Source of the DNA: Prolixibacter sp. NT017
Lineage (GTDB): Bacteria; Bacteroidota; Bacteroidia; Bacteroidales; Prolixibacteraceae
NCBI RefSeq assembly: GCF_009617875.1
Contig: NZ_BLAV01000001.1
Coordinates: 3,596,001 to 3,660,000, forward strand
DNA: 64,000 bases
Direction of reading: 5' to 3'
The notes beneath the pieces are model-generated. The model saw nothing but the letters and a program-made list of their open reading frames with translations. It did no database searches and was not told the origin of the DNA. The stretch's first letter is position 1. Every line of letters starts with the position of its first letter. Position numbers and translations under genes: made by a program. Positions 1 through 7,930 of this stretch are shown here, one piece after another.

Positions 1-224
1 CAACTAAAAGGTAGTCTATTATTTGCTTGCTGACAAGTAAAACACAACTCTTATAAATGAAACAAAGGCTTATGTTTTTCATCCAAGGGGCGTTAGCCCT
101 TTAATCTTCGTAGTACCGTTGATTAAGTGATAATTTAGGGGCGTAGCCCTGGCATCTATCGATTCTCATGCCATTTAAATTAGCAATTTTTCATCATAAC
201 CTAAATTTCACTCTTTGGAGGTTT
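1..224. other. Gene-free left edge with two short GGGGCG(T)TAGCCC-type palindromes
   Basis: I see no convincing coding region here. Two short GC-rich inverted repeats stand out of an AT-rich background: AAGGGGCGTTAGCCCTT at 85-101 and AGGGGCGTAGCCCT at 139-152. They differ by one T in the loop, so they look like two copies of one dispersed element rather than unrelated terminators. Neither is followed by a T tract on the plus strand. No function is assigned. Confidence 0.35.
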
Positions 225-577
225 GTGAAAAGCCCGGGCGGCGGCGAGTGAGCCTTTTCACGTTTGTGAATGGCTTTGGCGGGAATGATTGGACCTTTTC
301 GATTACTCGAACGGCTTCCCTGGCGAAAAGTGGGGCTTTTCGATTACTCGAATGGCTTCTCTAACGAAAAAGTGGGGCTTTTCGATTACTCGAATGGCTT
401 CCCTGACGAAAAGTGGGGCTTTTCGATTACTCGAACGGCTTCCCTAACGAAAAAGTGGGGCTTTTCGAATGCTCGAACGGCTTCCCTGGCGAAAAGTGAA
501 GCTTTGCGCATTTGTTAATGGCTTCGCTGAGAAAAAGTGGAGGCTTGCACGTTTGTTAACAGCGCCACCGGAAAAAA
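225..577. repeat. Array of ~41/42-bp tandem repeats, each able to form a hairpin
   Basis: Five well-preserved units run 295-335, 336-377, 378-418, 419-460 and 461-501, with degenerate units on both sides (about 225-294 and 502-577). Each core unit begins CTTTTCG and ends CGAAAAGTGGGG, so its ends are inverted repeats (CTTTTCG/CGAAAAG) with a ~21-base loop; inside the loop TTCGATTACTCGAA is itself nearly self-complementary. Unit length alternates 41, 42, 41, 42, 41, which shifts the reading frame, so the array is unlikely to be coding. It lies directly 3' of the convergent-facing end of the deacetylase gene (stop codon at 578-580) and could sit in that gene's 3' untranslated RNA. There are no unique spacers, so it is not CRISPR. 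Confidence 0.8.
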
Positions 578-1585
578 TTACTCGTGGAATTCGTCCTTCA
601 CCGTTTCGCGGAGGTCGTACAGCAGCCATTGCTTTTTCATCACGGCAGTGCGGTCGGCCTGCAGGAGTTTCAGGAAGTCCTTCACCCCCACCGGTTCGTT
701 GCCATTGCCGTGAATGAGCACAATGCTTCCGGCCTCCGCCGGTTGTCCCTTGGCCAGCCACGCATCGCTGCCAATGGGAATCAGGCCGTAGCCGAGGACA
801 TTGTCCACCACCCGGTGCCCCGACACCAATCCGGGAAACCGGAAAAACACAGAAAAGAGCAATCCCTTTTGCAGCATCGCGATTTCGGTTTGCAACACTT
901 CGAAATTGAGGTTGGTGTTGGGCTCCAACAGGAAGTTCCGGTTGAGTGGCACGTGCGGATTGTAGTGATGATTGTAGGTATGGTTAATCCACGTGACGGC
1001 AATCTTGCCCTCTGCATTCAGCCCCTTTAACCAGGCAATGTCCGCTGGGTGCGTCAACATAAACCGCCCGGTAATCGACAAAGCCACCGGGACCGGTTTC
1101 TCTGTTTTGCCAAATTCCGAAATTAGTGAGGTAAAAATAACCCGGTCGAGTGGGCGGTGCGACGGACACAAATCGACGGTTAGCGTGATTCCCTTTTCAT
1201 TCGGAAAACCGTGCACAATACCGGCATCCTGCAAGGCAAACGATCGTCTCTCCGCGGTTTGAATCGCCTTGATGTAAGGCGTGTTTTTGTAATTGGCCCG
1301 TATCTGCGCCCAGGTGAGCGGCCTGACCACGATATGCCGTGCCGGAATGATCATTGTCTGGAGGCTGTTCGGATCAACCCCAATATAAAACAGCACTCCC
1401 GACTCATCGTATCTCCGGATGATCAGCACCTGTTTTTGCAGGTAATCGCCTGTGCCAAACCAAACCTTGTAGTTGCTGATTTTGGATTGAACTGCTGCGC
1501 TGCCATTGCCATACACAAACACCATCATCACCATCACTCCCGCGAAAAGGAAGGACCTGGATTTTCTGTAAAAGCCTTGTTTCAT
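578..1585 (-). CDS. Secreted polysaccharide deacetylase-like protein (NodB fold)
   Basis: 335 residues. The N terminus has a basic stretch followed by a hydrophobic core (about residues 11-30), a Sec signal peptide. Motifs of the NodB/CE4 fold appear in order: a TVDLCPSHRPLD segment in the place of the TFDDG motif, an NHTYNHHY segment with the two metal-binding histidines, FRFPG in the place of the RxPxG motif, and a late IVLIHGN segment that matches the LxH motif. The family removes acyl groups from extracellular polysaccharides or peptidoglycan; the substrate here is unknown. The first motif has only one clear aspartate (VDL), so activity is likely but not certain. The gene stands alone, its 3' end touching the 41-bp repeat array. 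Confidence 0.75.
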   Translation of the reverse strand: MKQGFYRKSRSFLFAGVMVMMVFVYGNGSAAVQSKISNYKVWFGTGDYLQKQVLIIRRYDESGVLFYIGVDPNSLQTMIIPARHIVVRPLTWAQIRANYKNTPYIKAIQTAERRSFALQDAGIVHGFPNEKGITLTVDLCPSHRPLDRVIFTSLISEFGKTEKPVPVALSITGRFMLTHPADIAWLKGLNAEGKIAVTWINHTYNHHYNPHVPLNRNFLLEPNTNLNFEVLQTEIAMLQKGLLFSVFFRFPGLVSGHRVVDNVLGYGLIPIGSDAWLAKGQPAEAGSIVLIHGNGNEPVGVKDFLKLLQADRTAVMKKQWLLYDLRETVKDEFHE

Positions 1586-2116
1586 CTGTTGTCCTGAAAG
1601 ACCTGTCTGTTTCCTGGTTGATTTATCTCCCGGGCGCTATAAGGCTCGCTGCGGGTGGCTAAATATAGTGAATTAGCCGATCGGAAATTCTTCGCCAACT
1701 TTTTTTAACAGGACGTTCGGCAGATACAAATTAATGGGCCAAAGAACAGGTTGACTTTGGGAGTGGTACAGCGAGTATCCGTGATAAAATATGTAGTTCA
1801 CCCCACCAAACCTCCTAAAGGGGAGGCTTTAAGTCCCCTTTAGGGGATTTAGGGGTAATTGATATGGTCGGAATACCCATTTTTATTTCTACTTTTTCCC
1901 GGCAGGAGAACATCAATCGATGCGGTTGCGTTTTAGTGGTCGCTCAGGTAGAAAGGCGGGCCATTGGATTTAAATATGTAAAACAATCGATAATATGTCC
2001 GGCCCAATTATTGAACATCCGGGTTAATTTTCCTAAAATTGCAGGCAAAACTAACCTGTCGGACAAACAAATGACTGTGACGGGAATAAAATACTGAACC
2101 GAAAAAACATGTATCT
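1586..2116. other. Long intergenic region between divergent genes
   Basis: 531 bases with no convincing gene. It must hold the promoters of the deacetylase (leftward) and of the lipoprotein esterase (rightward), but I could not find a clean TAnnTTTG box for either. The only clear structure is the palindromic repeat at 1808-1856. A short open frame at 1864-2097 lacks any recognisable domain or signal peptide and I do not accept it. Confidence 0.5.
1808..1856. repeat. Dispersed double-palindrome element (CCTCC...GGAGG, TCCCC...GGGGA)
   Basis: Two adjacent hairpins: CCTCC/GGAGG at 1811-1826 and TCCCCTTTAGGGGA at 1834-1847, followed by a direct copy of TTAGGGG. This pattern of CCCCTTTAGGGG with TTTAGGGGT is commonly seen as an intergenic repeat in Bacteroidota genomes (general knowledge, not checked here). 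It has no T tract on either strand that would make it a normal intrinsic terminator. Confidence 0.55.
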
Positions 2117-3115
2117 ATGAAGATCTGGTATTCCTTATTCGCTATATTGATTCTCTTTTCGGCCTGTAGCCATAAAAAATCAAACAAGCTGAAGCATATC
2201 CCGTCGTTGCAAACCATCGACAAGCCTTACGGTCAACTGACGAAACTGGAAGCAGACACAACGAAAGTAAGAGACTGGCCATTCCTGGTTTACACCCCCT
2301 CGGAAGAGCGCATTAAGCACGAAACACCTGTTATTTTATTTGTCCCAAACAACACAGGAAAAGCCACCGACAATTTCGATTGGGAAGCCAGGCAGGCCAT
2401 CAAGGATGCCCGGGCCATGGCTCCGGAGCTGACCGAACAACTGCCGGTGATTTTTGTAACGTCGATTTTTCCGCGCCCGCTGCAATACGAGCAATGGAGA
2501 ATCTATACGCATGCACTCGACCGCGACGTGATGACTACCTCGCACAAAGCGCTGGCACGACTGGATTTGCAGGCCATCGAAGCCTTCAACGAAATTAAAG
2601 AGATACTGAAAGAGCGCTGGGGCATCGAAACCGACCCAAAGATTGCCGTCATGGGCTTCTCGGCTGCCGGTATGTTTGCCAACCGCTTCACAGCTCTGCA
2701 CCCCGAAATGGTAAAAGCATCCGTGGTGGGCTCGCCCGGAGGCTGGCCCATTGCCCCGCAAGGAGAATGGGAAGGACGAACCTTGCGCTACCCCGTCGGA
2801 ACAGGCGATTTCAAGGAATTGACCGGCAAGCCGTTTAATTTACAGGCATTCCGGCAAATCCCCATGTTCTTTTTCATTGGCAGTGACGACACGAATGACT
2901 CGGTGCCGTATGACGATGGTTACGACAAGGCCGACCAGGAGTTGATTTATAACCTTTTCGGGAAAGATATGCAGCAACGCTGGACCGAAGCAGAGAAGCT
3001 CTATAAGGCAGACAGCATCAATGCCACTTATGAAACCTACGACGGTGTGGCCCATAAGGTGACCGACCAAATGAAAGAAGATGCCATTTTATTCCTAAAG
3101 AAAAATCTTCAGTAG
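2117..3115 (+). CDS. Lipoprotein alpha/beta hydrolase (esterase/depolymerase-like)
   Basis: 332 residues. The N terminus MKIWYSLFAILILFSAC is a lipoprotein signal with a FSAC lipobox (Cys17), so the enzyme is probably anchored in a membrane facing the periplasm or the surface. GFSAAG near residue 180 fits the GxSxxG nucleophile elbow of alpha/beta hydrolases, and a late VAHKV histidine could complete the triad. The overall build (large N-terminal extension, then GFSAAGMFANRFTALHPEM) resembles polyhydroxybutyrate-depolymerase/feruloyl-esterase-type serine hydrolases. The substrate is unknown. The start is the only in-frame ATG before the signal peptide. Confidence 0.7.
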   Translation: MKIWYSLFAILILFSACSHKKSNKLKHIPSLQTIDKPYGQLTKLEADTTKVRDWPFLVYTPSEERIKHETPVILFVPNNTGKATDNFDWEARQAIKDARAMAPELTEQLPVIFVTSIFPRPLQYEQWRIYTHALDRDVMTTSHKALARLDLQAIEAFNEIKEILKERWGIETDPKIAVMGFSAAGMFANRFTALHPEMVKASVVGSPGGWPIAPQGEWEGRTLRYPVGTGDFKELTGKPFNLQAFRQIPMFFFIGSDDTNDSVPYDDGYDKADQELIYNLFGKDMQQRWTEAEKLYKADSINATYETYDGVAHKVTDQMKEDAILFLKKNLQ

Positions 3116-3120
3116 ATTGT

Positions 3121-3128
3121 TATATTTG
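3121..3128 (+). promoter_or_regulatory. -7 promoter box TATATTTG upstream of the metallophosphoesterase gene
   Basis: Exact match to the Bacteroidota -7 consensus TAnnTTTG, just after the stop codon of the upstream esterase. No clear TTTG -33 element is seen. Transcription would start near 3135, giving a ~85-base leader that contains the stem-loop at 3163-3188. Confidence 0.45.
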
Positions 3129-3162
3129 AAAAACCTGACTTTTCCGGCTACAACCTAACATC

Positions 3163-3188
3163 GGAGCGGTTTCTGAAAATGCCGCTCC
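3163..3188 (+). terminator. Stem-loop GGAGCGG/CCGCTCC
   Basis: A perfect 7-bp stem with a 12-base loop. A T-rich stretch (ATATAGTTTTTT) follows after two bases, so it may end transcription of the upstream esterase. If the -7 box at 3121 is real it instead lies in the leader of the next gene and could act as a weak attenuator. Confidence 0.4.
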
Positions 3189-3218
3189 AATATAGTTTTT
3201 TGATAAAAAGTACAGGTT

Positions 3219-4247
3219 ATGGCATTCAACAGACGTAATTTCCTCAAAACCTCAGCCCTTGTAATCGGGCTACTGACCATCGTTCCATCGATGCAGTCGT
3301 GCAGTTCAGGCCGTCGGCCCGAGCATGTTTCATTTGCCGTATGCTCGGATGTCAATGCCGATGTCATTCCGGATGCAGCCAGAAGGCTGAAAGATTTCGT
3401 TAAAGCTGCAGAGAAGAATAACGTAGACTTCATTATCTCACTGGGTGCCTTTTGCCCGCCCAAGCCGGAATACAAAGAATTTATCAACATCTGGAATAGT
3501 TTTGACGGCGATAGGTACCAGGTCCTCGGGGAACATGATCTGGATGAAGCGTCCAAGAATGATTTCCTCCGCTTCACCGATATGCCATCGAACTATTACG
3601 CGTTCAAGAAAGGGAATGTCCATTTCATCGTGCTCGATACCAACTACCTTTTTTTCCGGAACGAATACATCGATTATGACCATGGCAACTTTTACGACGA
3701 GGTAAAAAAAGGCGTAAATTACGTTTCCCCGAAAGAACTGGATTGGCTGAAGAAAGAGCTGAAACGATCGAATTTAACCACCATTATTTTCTCGCACCAA
3801 AGCCTGGAAAATCCCAAAGATTGCGCCAATGGTGCCGATGTGCGAAAGATTCTGGAAGAAGCCAACAAAGAGGCCGGATACAAAAAGGTGGTAGCTTGTT
3901 TCAGCGGACACGACGGTACGGATGTTGAAAAAACCATCAATGGCATTCATTACATTCGTATCAACAGCTTGTCGTACCGTTGGGTGGGCGAAGATTACCA
4001 GAGCGATAAACACTACCCTGCCGCTATCGATCATAATTTCCCGCTGGCGAAGTTTACGCTTCCTTATAAAGATCCGTTGTATGGTATCGTGAAAATTACG
4101 CCTGGAAAACTGACGTTAACCGGTAAACAGACAAGCTTCATTCCGCCCGAGCCTGCCAACCTGGGTGTTCCGTACAACCTCAACGGATCGCCGGTAACTC
4201 CGGAGATTTCGAATCGCCAATTTACATGGGAAAAACAGGAAAAATAA
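3219..4247 (+). CDS. Calcineurin-like metallophosphoesterase-fold protein with degraded active site
   Basis: 342 residues. The start carries a twin-arginine-like signal, NRRNFLK, followed by a hydrophobic segment (residues 12-26), so export is likely. The fold is recognised from the order of metallophosphoesterase landmarks, but most metal ligands are replaced: the DxH motif reads DVN (44-46), the GD motif reads GAF (from 76), GNHD reads GEHD (104-107), and GHxH reads GHDG (230-233); only the SHQ histidine (193) and a few others remain. In active family members these residues bind two metal ions, so this protein may be catalytically weak or a binding protein. Its partner and substrate are unknown. 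Confidence 0.65.
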   Translation: MAFNRRNFLKTSALVIGLLTIVPSMQSCSSGRRPEHVSFAVCSDVNADVIPDAARRLKDFVKAAEKNNVDFIISLGAFCPPKPEYKEFINIWNSFDGDRYQVLGEHDLDEASKNDFLRFTDMPSNYYAFKKGNVHFIVLDTNYLFFRNEYIDYDHGNFYDEVKKGVNYVSPKELDWLKKELKRSNLTTIIFSHQSLENPKDCANGADVRKILEEANKEAGYKKVVACFSGHDGTDVEKTINGIHYIRINSLSYRWVGEDYQSDKHYPAAIDHNFPLAKFTLPYKDPLYGIVKITPGKLTLTGKQTSFIPPEPANLGVPYNLNGSPVTPEISNRQFTWEKQEK

Positions 4248-4343
4248 CTTCACGTTGTACAGAATTCGGAAAATAATTTCATTTTTTCAGTAAAATTCCA
4301 CGTTAGATCTGTAACTATTCGGAAGGTGAATGAACCAATGTAA

Positions 4344-5381
4344 ATGAAGTTGCATTCACTAAACTTAATGAACGTGGAGTTTTTTAGTTACGCTTTCCAG
4401 GGAAAAACCAAATTCCGCTACTGGCTGCTCATGTTTTTGCTGCTGTTTATTTTCGCGGAGGTGTTGGGTTCTCTCCCGTTTATAGCGGTCATGGCTATTC
4501 AGGCAACGCGCGGTGTCGATTTACACTACTCTGCCAGTAACCCGATGGACCTGACCGGCATGGGAATTCCCCCGAGCGTTGGAATCATGCTGGCGATGAT
4601 GCCGTTTGTTTTAGGCTTTGTGGCTTTTGTGATTTTCATGAAACCCGTTCATCAGCGGCCTTTCAAAACGCTGCTGACGGGTGCACGCCGCTTTCGCTGG
4701 AAACGTTTCTTCTGGGCTGCATCGGTTTGGCTCGTTCTGCTGGCAGTCTATTCGCTGGTAGCTCAACTAACTGGAATTGAGACTTTTCACTGGAGTTTCG
4801 ATCCCAATGGCTTTATCGGCCTCGTTCTCGTGGCTATCTTCATTATCCCGCTTCAAACCGGTTTCGAGGAAGTGCTTTTCCGCGGCTACCTGATGCAGGG
4901 ATTTGCCCGGTTAACCCTCACCCGCTGGGTTCCGCTGATCGTGACGACCATGATATTCGGAAGTCTTCACTTTGCCAATCCGGAAGTACAGGAATACGGC
5001 GCGTGGATGGTGATGCCGCAGTACTTGTGGTTCGGATTATTCTTTGGCATTTGCACCATCATGGATGACGGAATTGAACTGGCCTGGGGTGCCCACGCCA
5101 TCAATAATATTTTCGGTACGCTGTTCGTCACGCAGGAAGCAAGCGCCATTCCTACCAAGGCCTTTTTCACGATAACGAAATACAACCCATCGTTCGATAT
5201 TCTGGCGCTTGTAGCCATTTCGCTGTTTTTCATCTGGCTCGCCGCAAAGCGGTTCCGATGGGGAAATTTTTCACTTCTCTTTAAAAGAATTCATTTACCT
5301 TTAACTGAATATAATCAAAACGAAATCATAGCCGAACCTGAAATTCAGCCGGCCAGATCAATTGACAATTCATCTTATTAA
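4344..5381 (+). CDS. CPBP-family intramembrane metalloprotease (CAAX-like)
   Basis: 345 residues with about eight hydrophobic segments. The CPBP/Abi hallmarks are present: EEVLFRGYL (the EExxxR motif), FGSLHF (first histidine) and HAINN (second histidine motif). Bacterial members are membrane glutamic/metal-dependent proteases that often act in bacteriocin maturation, immunity or membrane-protein turnover. It ends 10 bases before the ABC ATPase gene, so it is probably co-transcribed with the NatA/NatB-like exporter. A second in-frame ATG at 4368 is an alternative start. Confidence 0.8.
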   Translation: MKLHSLNLMNVEFFSYAFQGKTKFRYWLLMFLLLFIFAEVLGSLPFIAVMAIQATRGVDLHYSASNPMDLTGMGIPPSVGIMLAMMPFVLGFVAFVIFMKPVHQRPFKTLLTGARRFRWKRFFWAASVWLVLLAVYSLVAQLTGIETFHWSFDPNGFIGLVLVAIFIIPLQTGFEEVLFRGYLMQGFARLTLTRWVPLIVTTMIFGSLHFANPEVQEYGAWMVMPQYLWFGLFFGICTIMDDGIELAWGAHAINNIFGTLFVTQEASAIPTKAFFTITKYNPSFDILALVAISLFFIWLAAKRFRWGNFSLLFKRIHLPLTEYNQNEIIAEPEIQPARSIDNSSY

Positions 5382-5391
5382 CCTTAAAACC

Positions 5392-6315
5392 ATGGAATTA
5401 TTTTCAGCGCAAAATGTTGTAAAAAACTACAACAAGTTCCGGGCTCTGTCGGAGGTGAGCATTTCGGTAACCGAAGGAAGCATCTTCGGGTTACTGGGCC
5501 CCAACGGAGCCGGAAAAACAACACTGATACGCATTATCAACCAGATTACTGCGCCCGATAGCGGCAAGCTGGAATTCAAAGGACGCCCGCTCAAGGCGGA
5601 TGACGTTTTCCGGATTGGTTACCTGCCGGAAGAACGCGGTCTGTATAAGAAAATGAAAGTAGGCGAACAAGCGCTCTACCTGGCCCAGCTGAAAGGCATG
5701 AGCCGTCGCGATGCCATGAAGCAGCTCAAATACTGGTTCGGGAAATTCGAGATTACTCCCTGGTGGGACAAAAAAGTGATGGAGCTCTCCAAAGGGATGC
5801 AACAGAAGGTGCAGTTTATTTGCACAGTGCTGCACCAGCCCGAGCTGCTCATTTTCGATGAACCATTCAGCGGCTTCGACCCCATCAATGCCGATTTGCT
5901 GAAGAATGAAATCTTGCAATTGCGCGATAAAGGAGCCACTATTATTTTCTCCACACACAACATGGCTTCGGTTGAAGAGCTGTGCGATCACATTGCCTTG
6001 ATCGACAAATCGAAAAAAATACTGGACGGACCGACCCAGGAAATACGCCAGCAATACAAGTCAAACATTTTTGAAGTGGAATACCGGGGCGATTACGACA
6101 AACTGACCAGGAATTTGGGCAATGATTACCAGATTCTTTCTAACGAATCGTCGGAAACGGCCCAAAAATTAGCAGTCCAGTTCGTCAATGGCAGTACACC
6201 CAATGAATTGCTCCGTGGCTTGCTCGAACATGTGGAAATCGTTTCGTTTAACGAGATTATTCCCAGCATGAACGATGTCTTCATTAAAGTCGTCACCGAG
6301 AATAAGCAAAACTGA
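5392..6315 (+). CDS. ABC transporter ATP-binding protein, NatA-like
   Basis: 307 residues from the ATG at 5392, chosen because it begins the conserved ATPase fold (MELFSAQNVVKNY) and leaves a normal 10-base gap after the protease gene. Walker A (GPNGAGKTT), an LSKGMQQK signature and Walker B (LLIFDEPFSGFDP) are all present, followed by STHNM with the switch histidine. The ~80-residue C-terminal extension is usual in this subfamily. With the permease that follows it forms a two-gene exporter of the NatAB/ABC-2 type; Na+ extrusion is the classical substrate, but lipid, peptide or drug export is equally possible. Confidence 0.85.
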   Translation: MELFSAQNVVKNYNKFRALSEVSISVTEGSIFGLLGPNGAGKTTLIRIINQITAPDSGKLEFKGRPLKADDVFRIGYLPEERGLYKKMKVGEQALYLAQLKGMSRRDAMKQLKYWFGKFEITPWWDKKVMELSKGMQQKVQFICTVLHQPELLIFDEPFSGFDPINADLLKNEILQLRDKGATIIFSTHNMASVEELCDHIALIDKSKKILDGPTQEIRQQYKSNIFEVEYRGDYDKLTRNLGNDYQILSNESSETAQKLAVQFVNGSTPNELLRGLLEHVEIVSFNEIIPSMNDVFIKVVTENKQN

Positions 6316-6368
6316 TTCAGGTGCCTGTAAAACGTTCCACAAATTTCAATCACAGAAAAACATTGACT

Positions 6369-7703
6369 ATGAAAAAAGTTGGTATCATCATAAAAAGAGA
6401 ATACAACACGCGGGTTAAAAAGAAATCATTCATTATTCTAACCCTGCTGATGCCGGTCCTTTTTGCCGCCGTTACCATTTTGCCAACCTACCTGGCTACC
6501 ATGAACGATACGGAAGAACGCACCGTAGCCGTTTACGACGGTTCCGGCATTTTCCTCGGAAGGCTCGAAAGTACCGAATACACCAAGTTCCATTTCATTC
6601 CGAAAGAAGATTACGACAAATTGCGCGACAATCTGAAAGATTCGAAGTATTACGCACTTCTGTCTATTCCGCCGAATGTCGTTACCACGAATAACGTCGA
6701 GCTCTTTTCAGAGAAGAACGTTCCCTTCGACTTGAAGAATAAAATTGACAACAACCTTTCCAGTATCCTGGAAAAAGATAAACGATCGGCCTTGTTGAAA
6801 GAAGCAGCCGTACCCGACTTGGAGCAGAAGCTGGAAGCCGCCCGGACTAATATCCACGTGAATACCATCCGTGTAGGCGATAAGGGTGAAGAGCACAAAA
6901 GCTCCACCGAAATTGCCATGATACTGGGATACATTTTCGGCTTCGTAATTTACATTTTCATCTTCATCTACGGCACCATGGTCATGCGTGGCGTGATGGA
7001 AGAGAAGCAAAACCGAATCGTCGAAGTGATTGTCTCCAGCGTGAAACCCTTCGAGCTAATGATGGGAAAAATCGTTGGTATCGCTTTGGTCGGACTCACA
7101 CAGTTTGCCATTTGGGTGACGTTATTTATTGGAATTTTCCAGGTAGCCAAAGGCTTCATTCCCGAAATGTCTCCTGACCAGGCACAAAACCTCATGGCAC
7201 AAAGCCAGATGAGCGGCCAGATGGAAAGTGTTGCCCAAAGCAGCCAGGTGCAGGAAATCTTTTCCATGATGAGTAGCATCAACTTCCCGCTGATTATTGG
7301 TTGTTTCTTTTTCTTCTTCATCGGCGGCTATCTGCTTTACAGTTCGCTGTTTGGAGCGGTTGGTTCCGCCATCGATGCCGAAGAAGATGCTCAGCAGTTT
7401 ACTTTACCGGTCACCATTCCGCTCATCATCGCCATCATTGTCATGATGAACGCCATTACCAACCCGGAAGGACCGATTGCCTTCTGGTTTAGTCTGATAC
7501 CGTTTACTTCTCCGGTTGTGATGATGGTGCGAATACCGTTTGGTGTCCCCGTCTGGGAACTCATCCTATCGATGGTTTTACTGGTCGCCACATTTATCGG
7601 AACTGTTTGGGTAGCTGGTAAGATTTACCGCACCGGGATTCTCATGTATGGCAAAAAACCGACATGGAAAGAGCTGGGTAAATGGCTCACCTACCGAAGT
7701 TAA
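6369..7703 (+). CDS. ABC-2 type permease, NatB-like
   Basis: 444 residues. One transmembrane helix near the N terminus (about 25-45) is followed by a large soluble domain of ~150 residues, then five to six C-terminal helices, the layout of NatB/ABC-2 permeases. The motif VMEEKQNRIVEVIVSSVKPFELMMGKI after the first core helix is typical of the family. The ATG at 6369 follows the ATPase stop by 53 bases. A frame upstream to 6321 exists but adds only a non-conserved extension. Confidence 0.85.
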   Translation: MKKVGIIIKREYNTRVKKKSFIILTLLMPVLFAAVTILPTYLATMNDTEERTVAVYDGSGIFLGRLESTEYTKFHFIPKEDYDKLRDNLKDSKYYALLSIPPNVVTTNNVELFSEKNVPFDLKNKIDNNLSSILEKDKRSALLKEAAVPDLEQKLEAARTNIHVNTIRVGDKGEEHKSSTEIAMILGYIFGFVIYIFIFIYGTMVMRGVMEEKQNRIVEVIVSSVKPFELMMGKIVGIALVGLTQFAIWVTLFIGIFQVAKGFIPEMSPDQAQNLMAQSQMSGQMESVAQSSQVQEIFSMMSSINFPLIIGCFFFFFIGGYLLYSSLFGAVGSAIDAEEDAQQFTLPVTIPLIIAIIVMMNAITNPEGPIAFWFSLIPFTSPVVMMVRIPFGVPVWELILSMVLLVATFIGTVWVAGKIYRTGILMYGKKPTWKELGKWLTYRS

Positions 7704-7753
7704 ACAGGAGAGACAAATTCTCATAATAATTAATATAAAATTGACTTGATTCA

Positions 7754-7773
7754 TTCGGACAATTCTATCCGAA
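7754..7773. promoter_or_regulatory. Inverted repeat TTCGGA-N8-TCCGAA upstream of the cys leader promoter
   Basis: Perfect 6-bp arms separated by eight bases, ending 6 bases before the TATATTTG box, so it covers the -33 region, which has no TTTG. The position suits an activator or repressor operator. No regulator gene is nearby and the binding protein is unknown. Confidence 0.45.
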
Positions 7774-7779
7774 ATATTG

Positions 7780-7787
7780 TATATTTG
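7780..7787 (+). promoter_or_regulatory. -7 promoter box TATATTTG of the cysteine leader/cysK transcript
   Basis: Exact TAnnTTTG match. Transcription should begin at about 7790-7794, so the leader ORF at 7795 would be almost leaderless; its second ATG at 7816 would have a ~25-base leader. Confidence 0.65.
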
Positions 7788-7794
7788 TCATAGC

Positions 7795-7875
7795 ATGAAT
7801 ATCCCCAAAAGCCATATGTGCAATTGTTGTACCTGTTATACCGCTATCAGGAAGGATATTCTATGCGCAAGCTGA
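7795..7875 (+). CDS. Cysteine-rich leader peptide of cysK (26 codons)
   Basis: A 26-residue ORF whose middle reads MCNCCTCY: four Cys codons (at 7819, 7825, 7828 and 7834) within six codons, and a fifth at 7864, just before the stop codon at 7873-7875. It lies between a strong -7 box and an intrinsic terminator, and the next gene is cysteine synthase. The segment GGAAGG at 7850-7855, downstream of the Cys cluster, is complementary to CCTTCC (7903-7908) in the 5' arm of the terminator. A ribosome stalled at the Cys codons would leave it free to pair and block termination; a ribosome that reads on to the stop codon would cover it. This is the geometry of classical amino-acid attenuation. Translation may begin at 7795 or 7816. 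Confidence 0.75.
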   Translation: MNIPKSHMCNCCTCYTAIRKDILCAS

Positions 7876-7896
7876 TTCTGATTTTTTAGTTCCATA

Positions 7897-7930
7897 GAAA
7901 AACCTTCCCGAACCGGGAAGGTTTTTTTTT
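7897..7930 (+). terminator. Intrinsic terminator (attenuator) between the leader ORF and cysK
   Basis: Stem AACCTTCCCG (7901-7910) with CGGGAAGGTT (7914-7923), a 3-base loop, extended by A/T pairs and followed by an uninterrupted T run to 7930. It begins 21 bases after the leader stop codon and ends 43 bases before the cysK start, so it can only regulate cysK. Confidence 0.85.

Noticed and set aside
295..501. CRISPR array
   Set aside because: The units abut with no unique spacers, and no cas genes are present.
270..518. Open frame through the 41-bp repeats
   Set aside because: Unit lengths alternate 41 and 42, so the repeats shift frame, and the translation only mirrors the repeats (WGFSITRTASL-type). 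It has no start context or domain.
584..1030. Plus-strand ORF opposite the deacetylase gene
   Set aside because: Lies wholly antisense to a gene with clear NodB-like motifs.
1864..2097. 77-codon ORF in the intergenic gap
   Set aside because: No domain, signal peptide or conserved context; composition is like non-coding AT-rich DNA.
5362..5391. TTG start for the NatA-like ATPase
   Set aside because: It overlaps the end of the CPBP gene and adds residues outside the ATPase fold; the ATG at 5392 fits.
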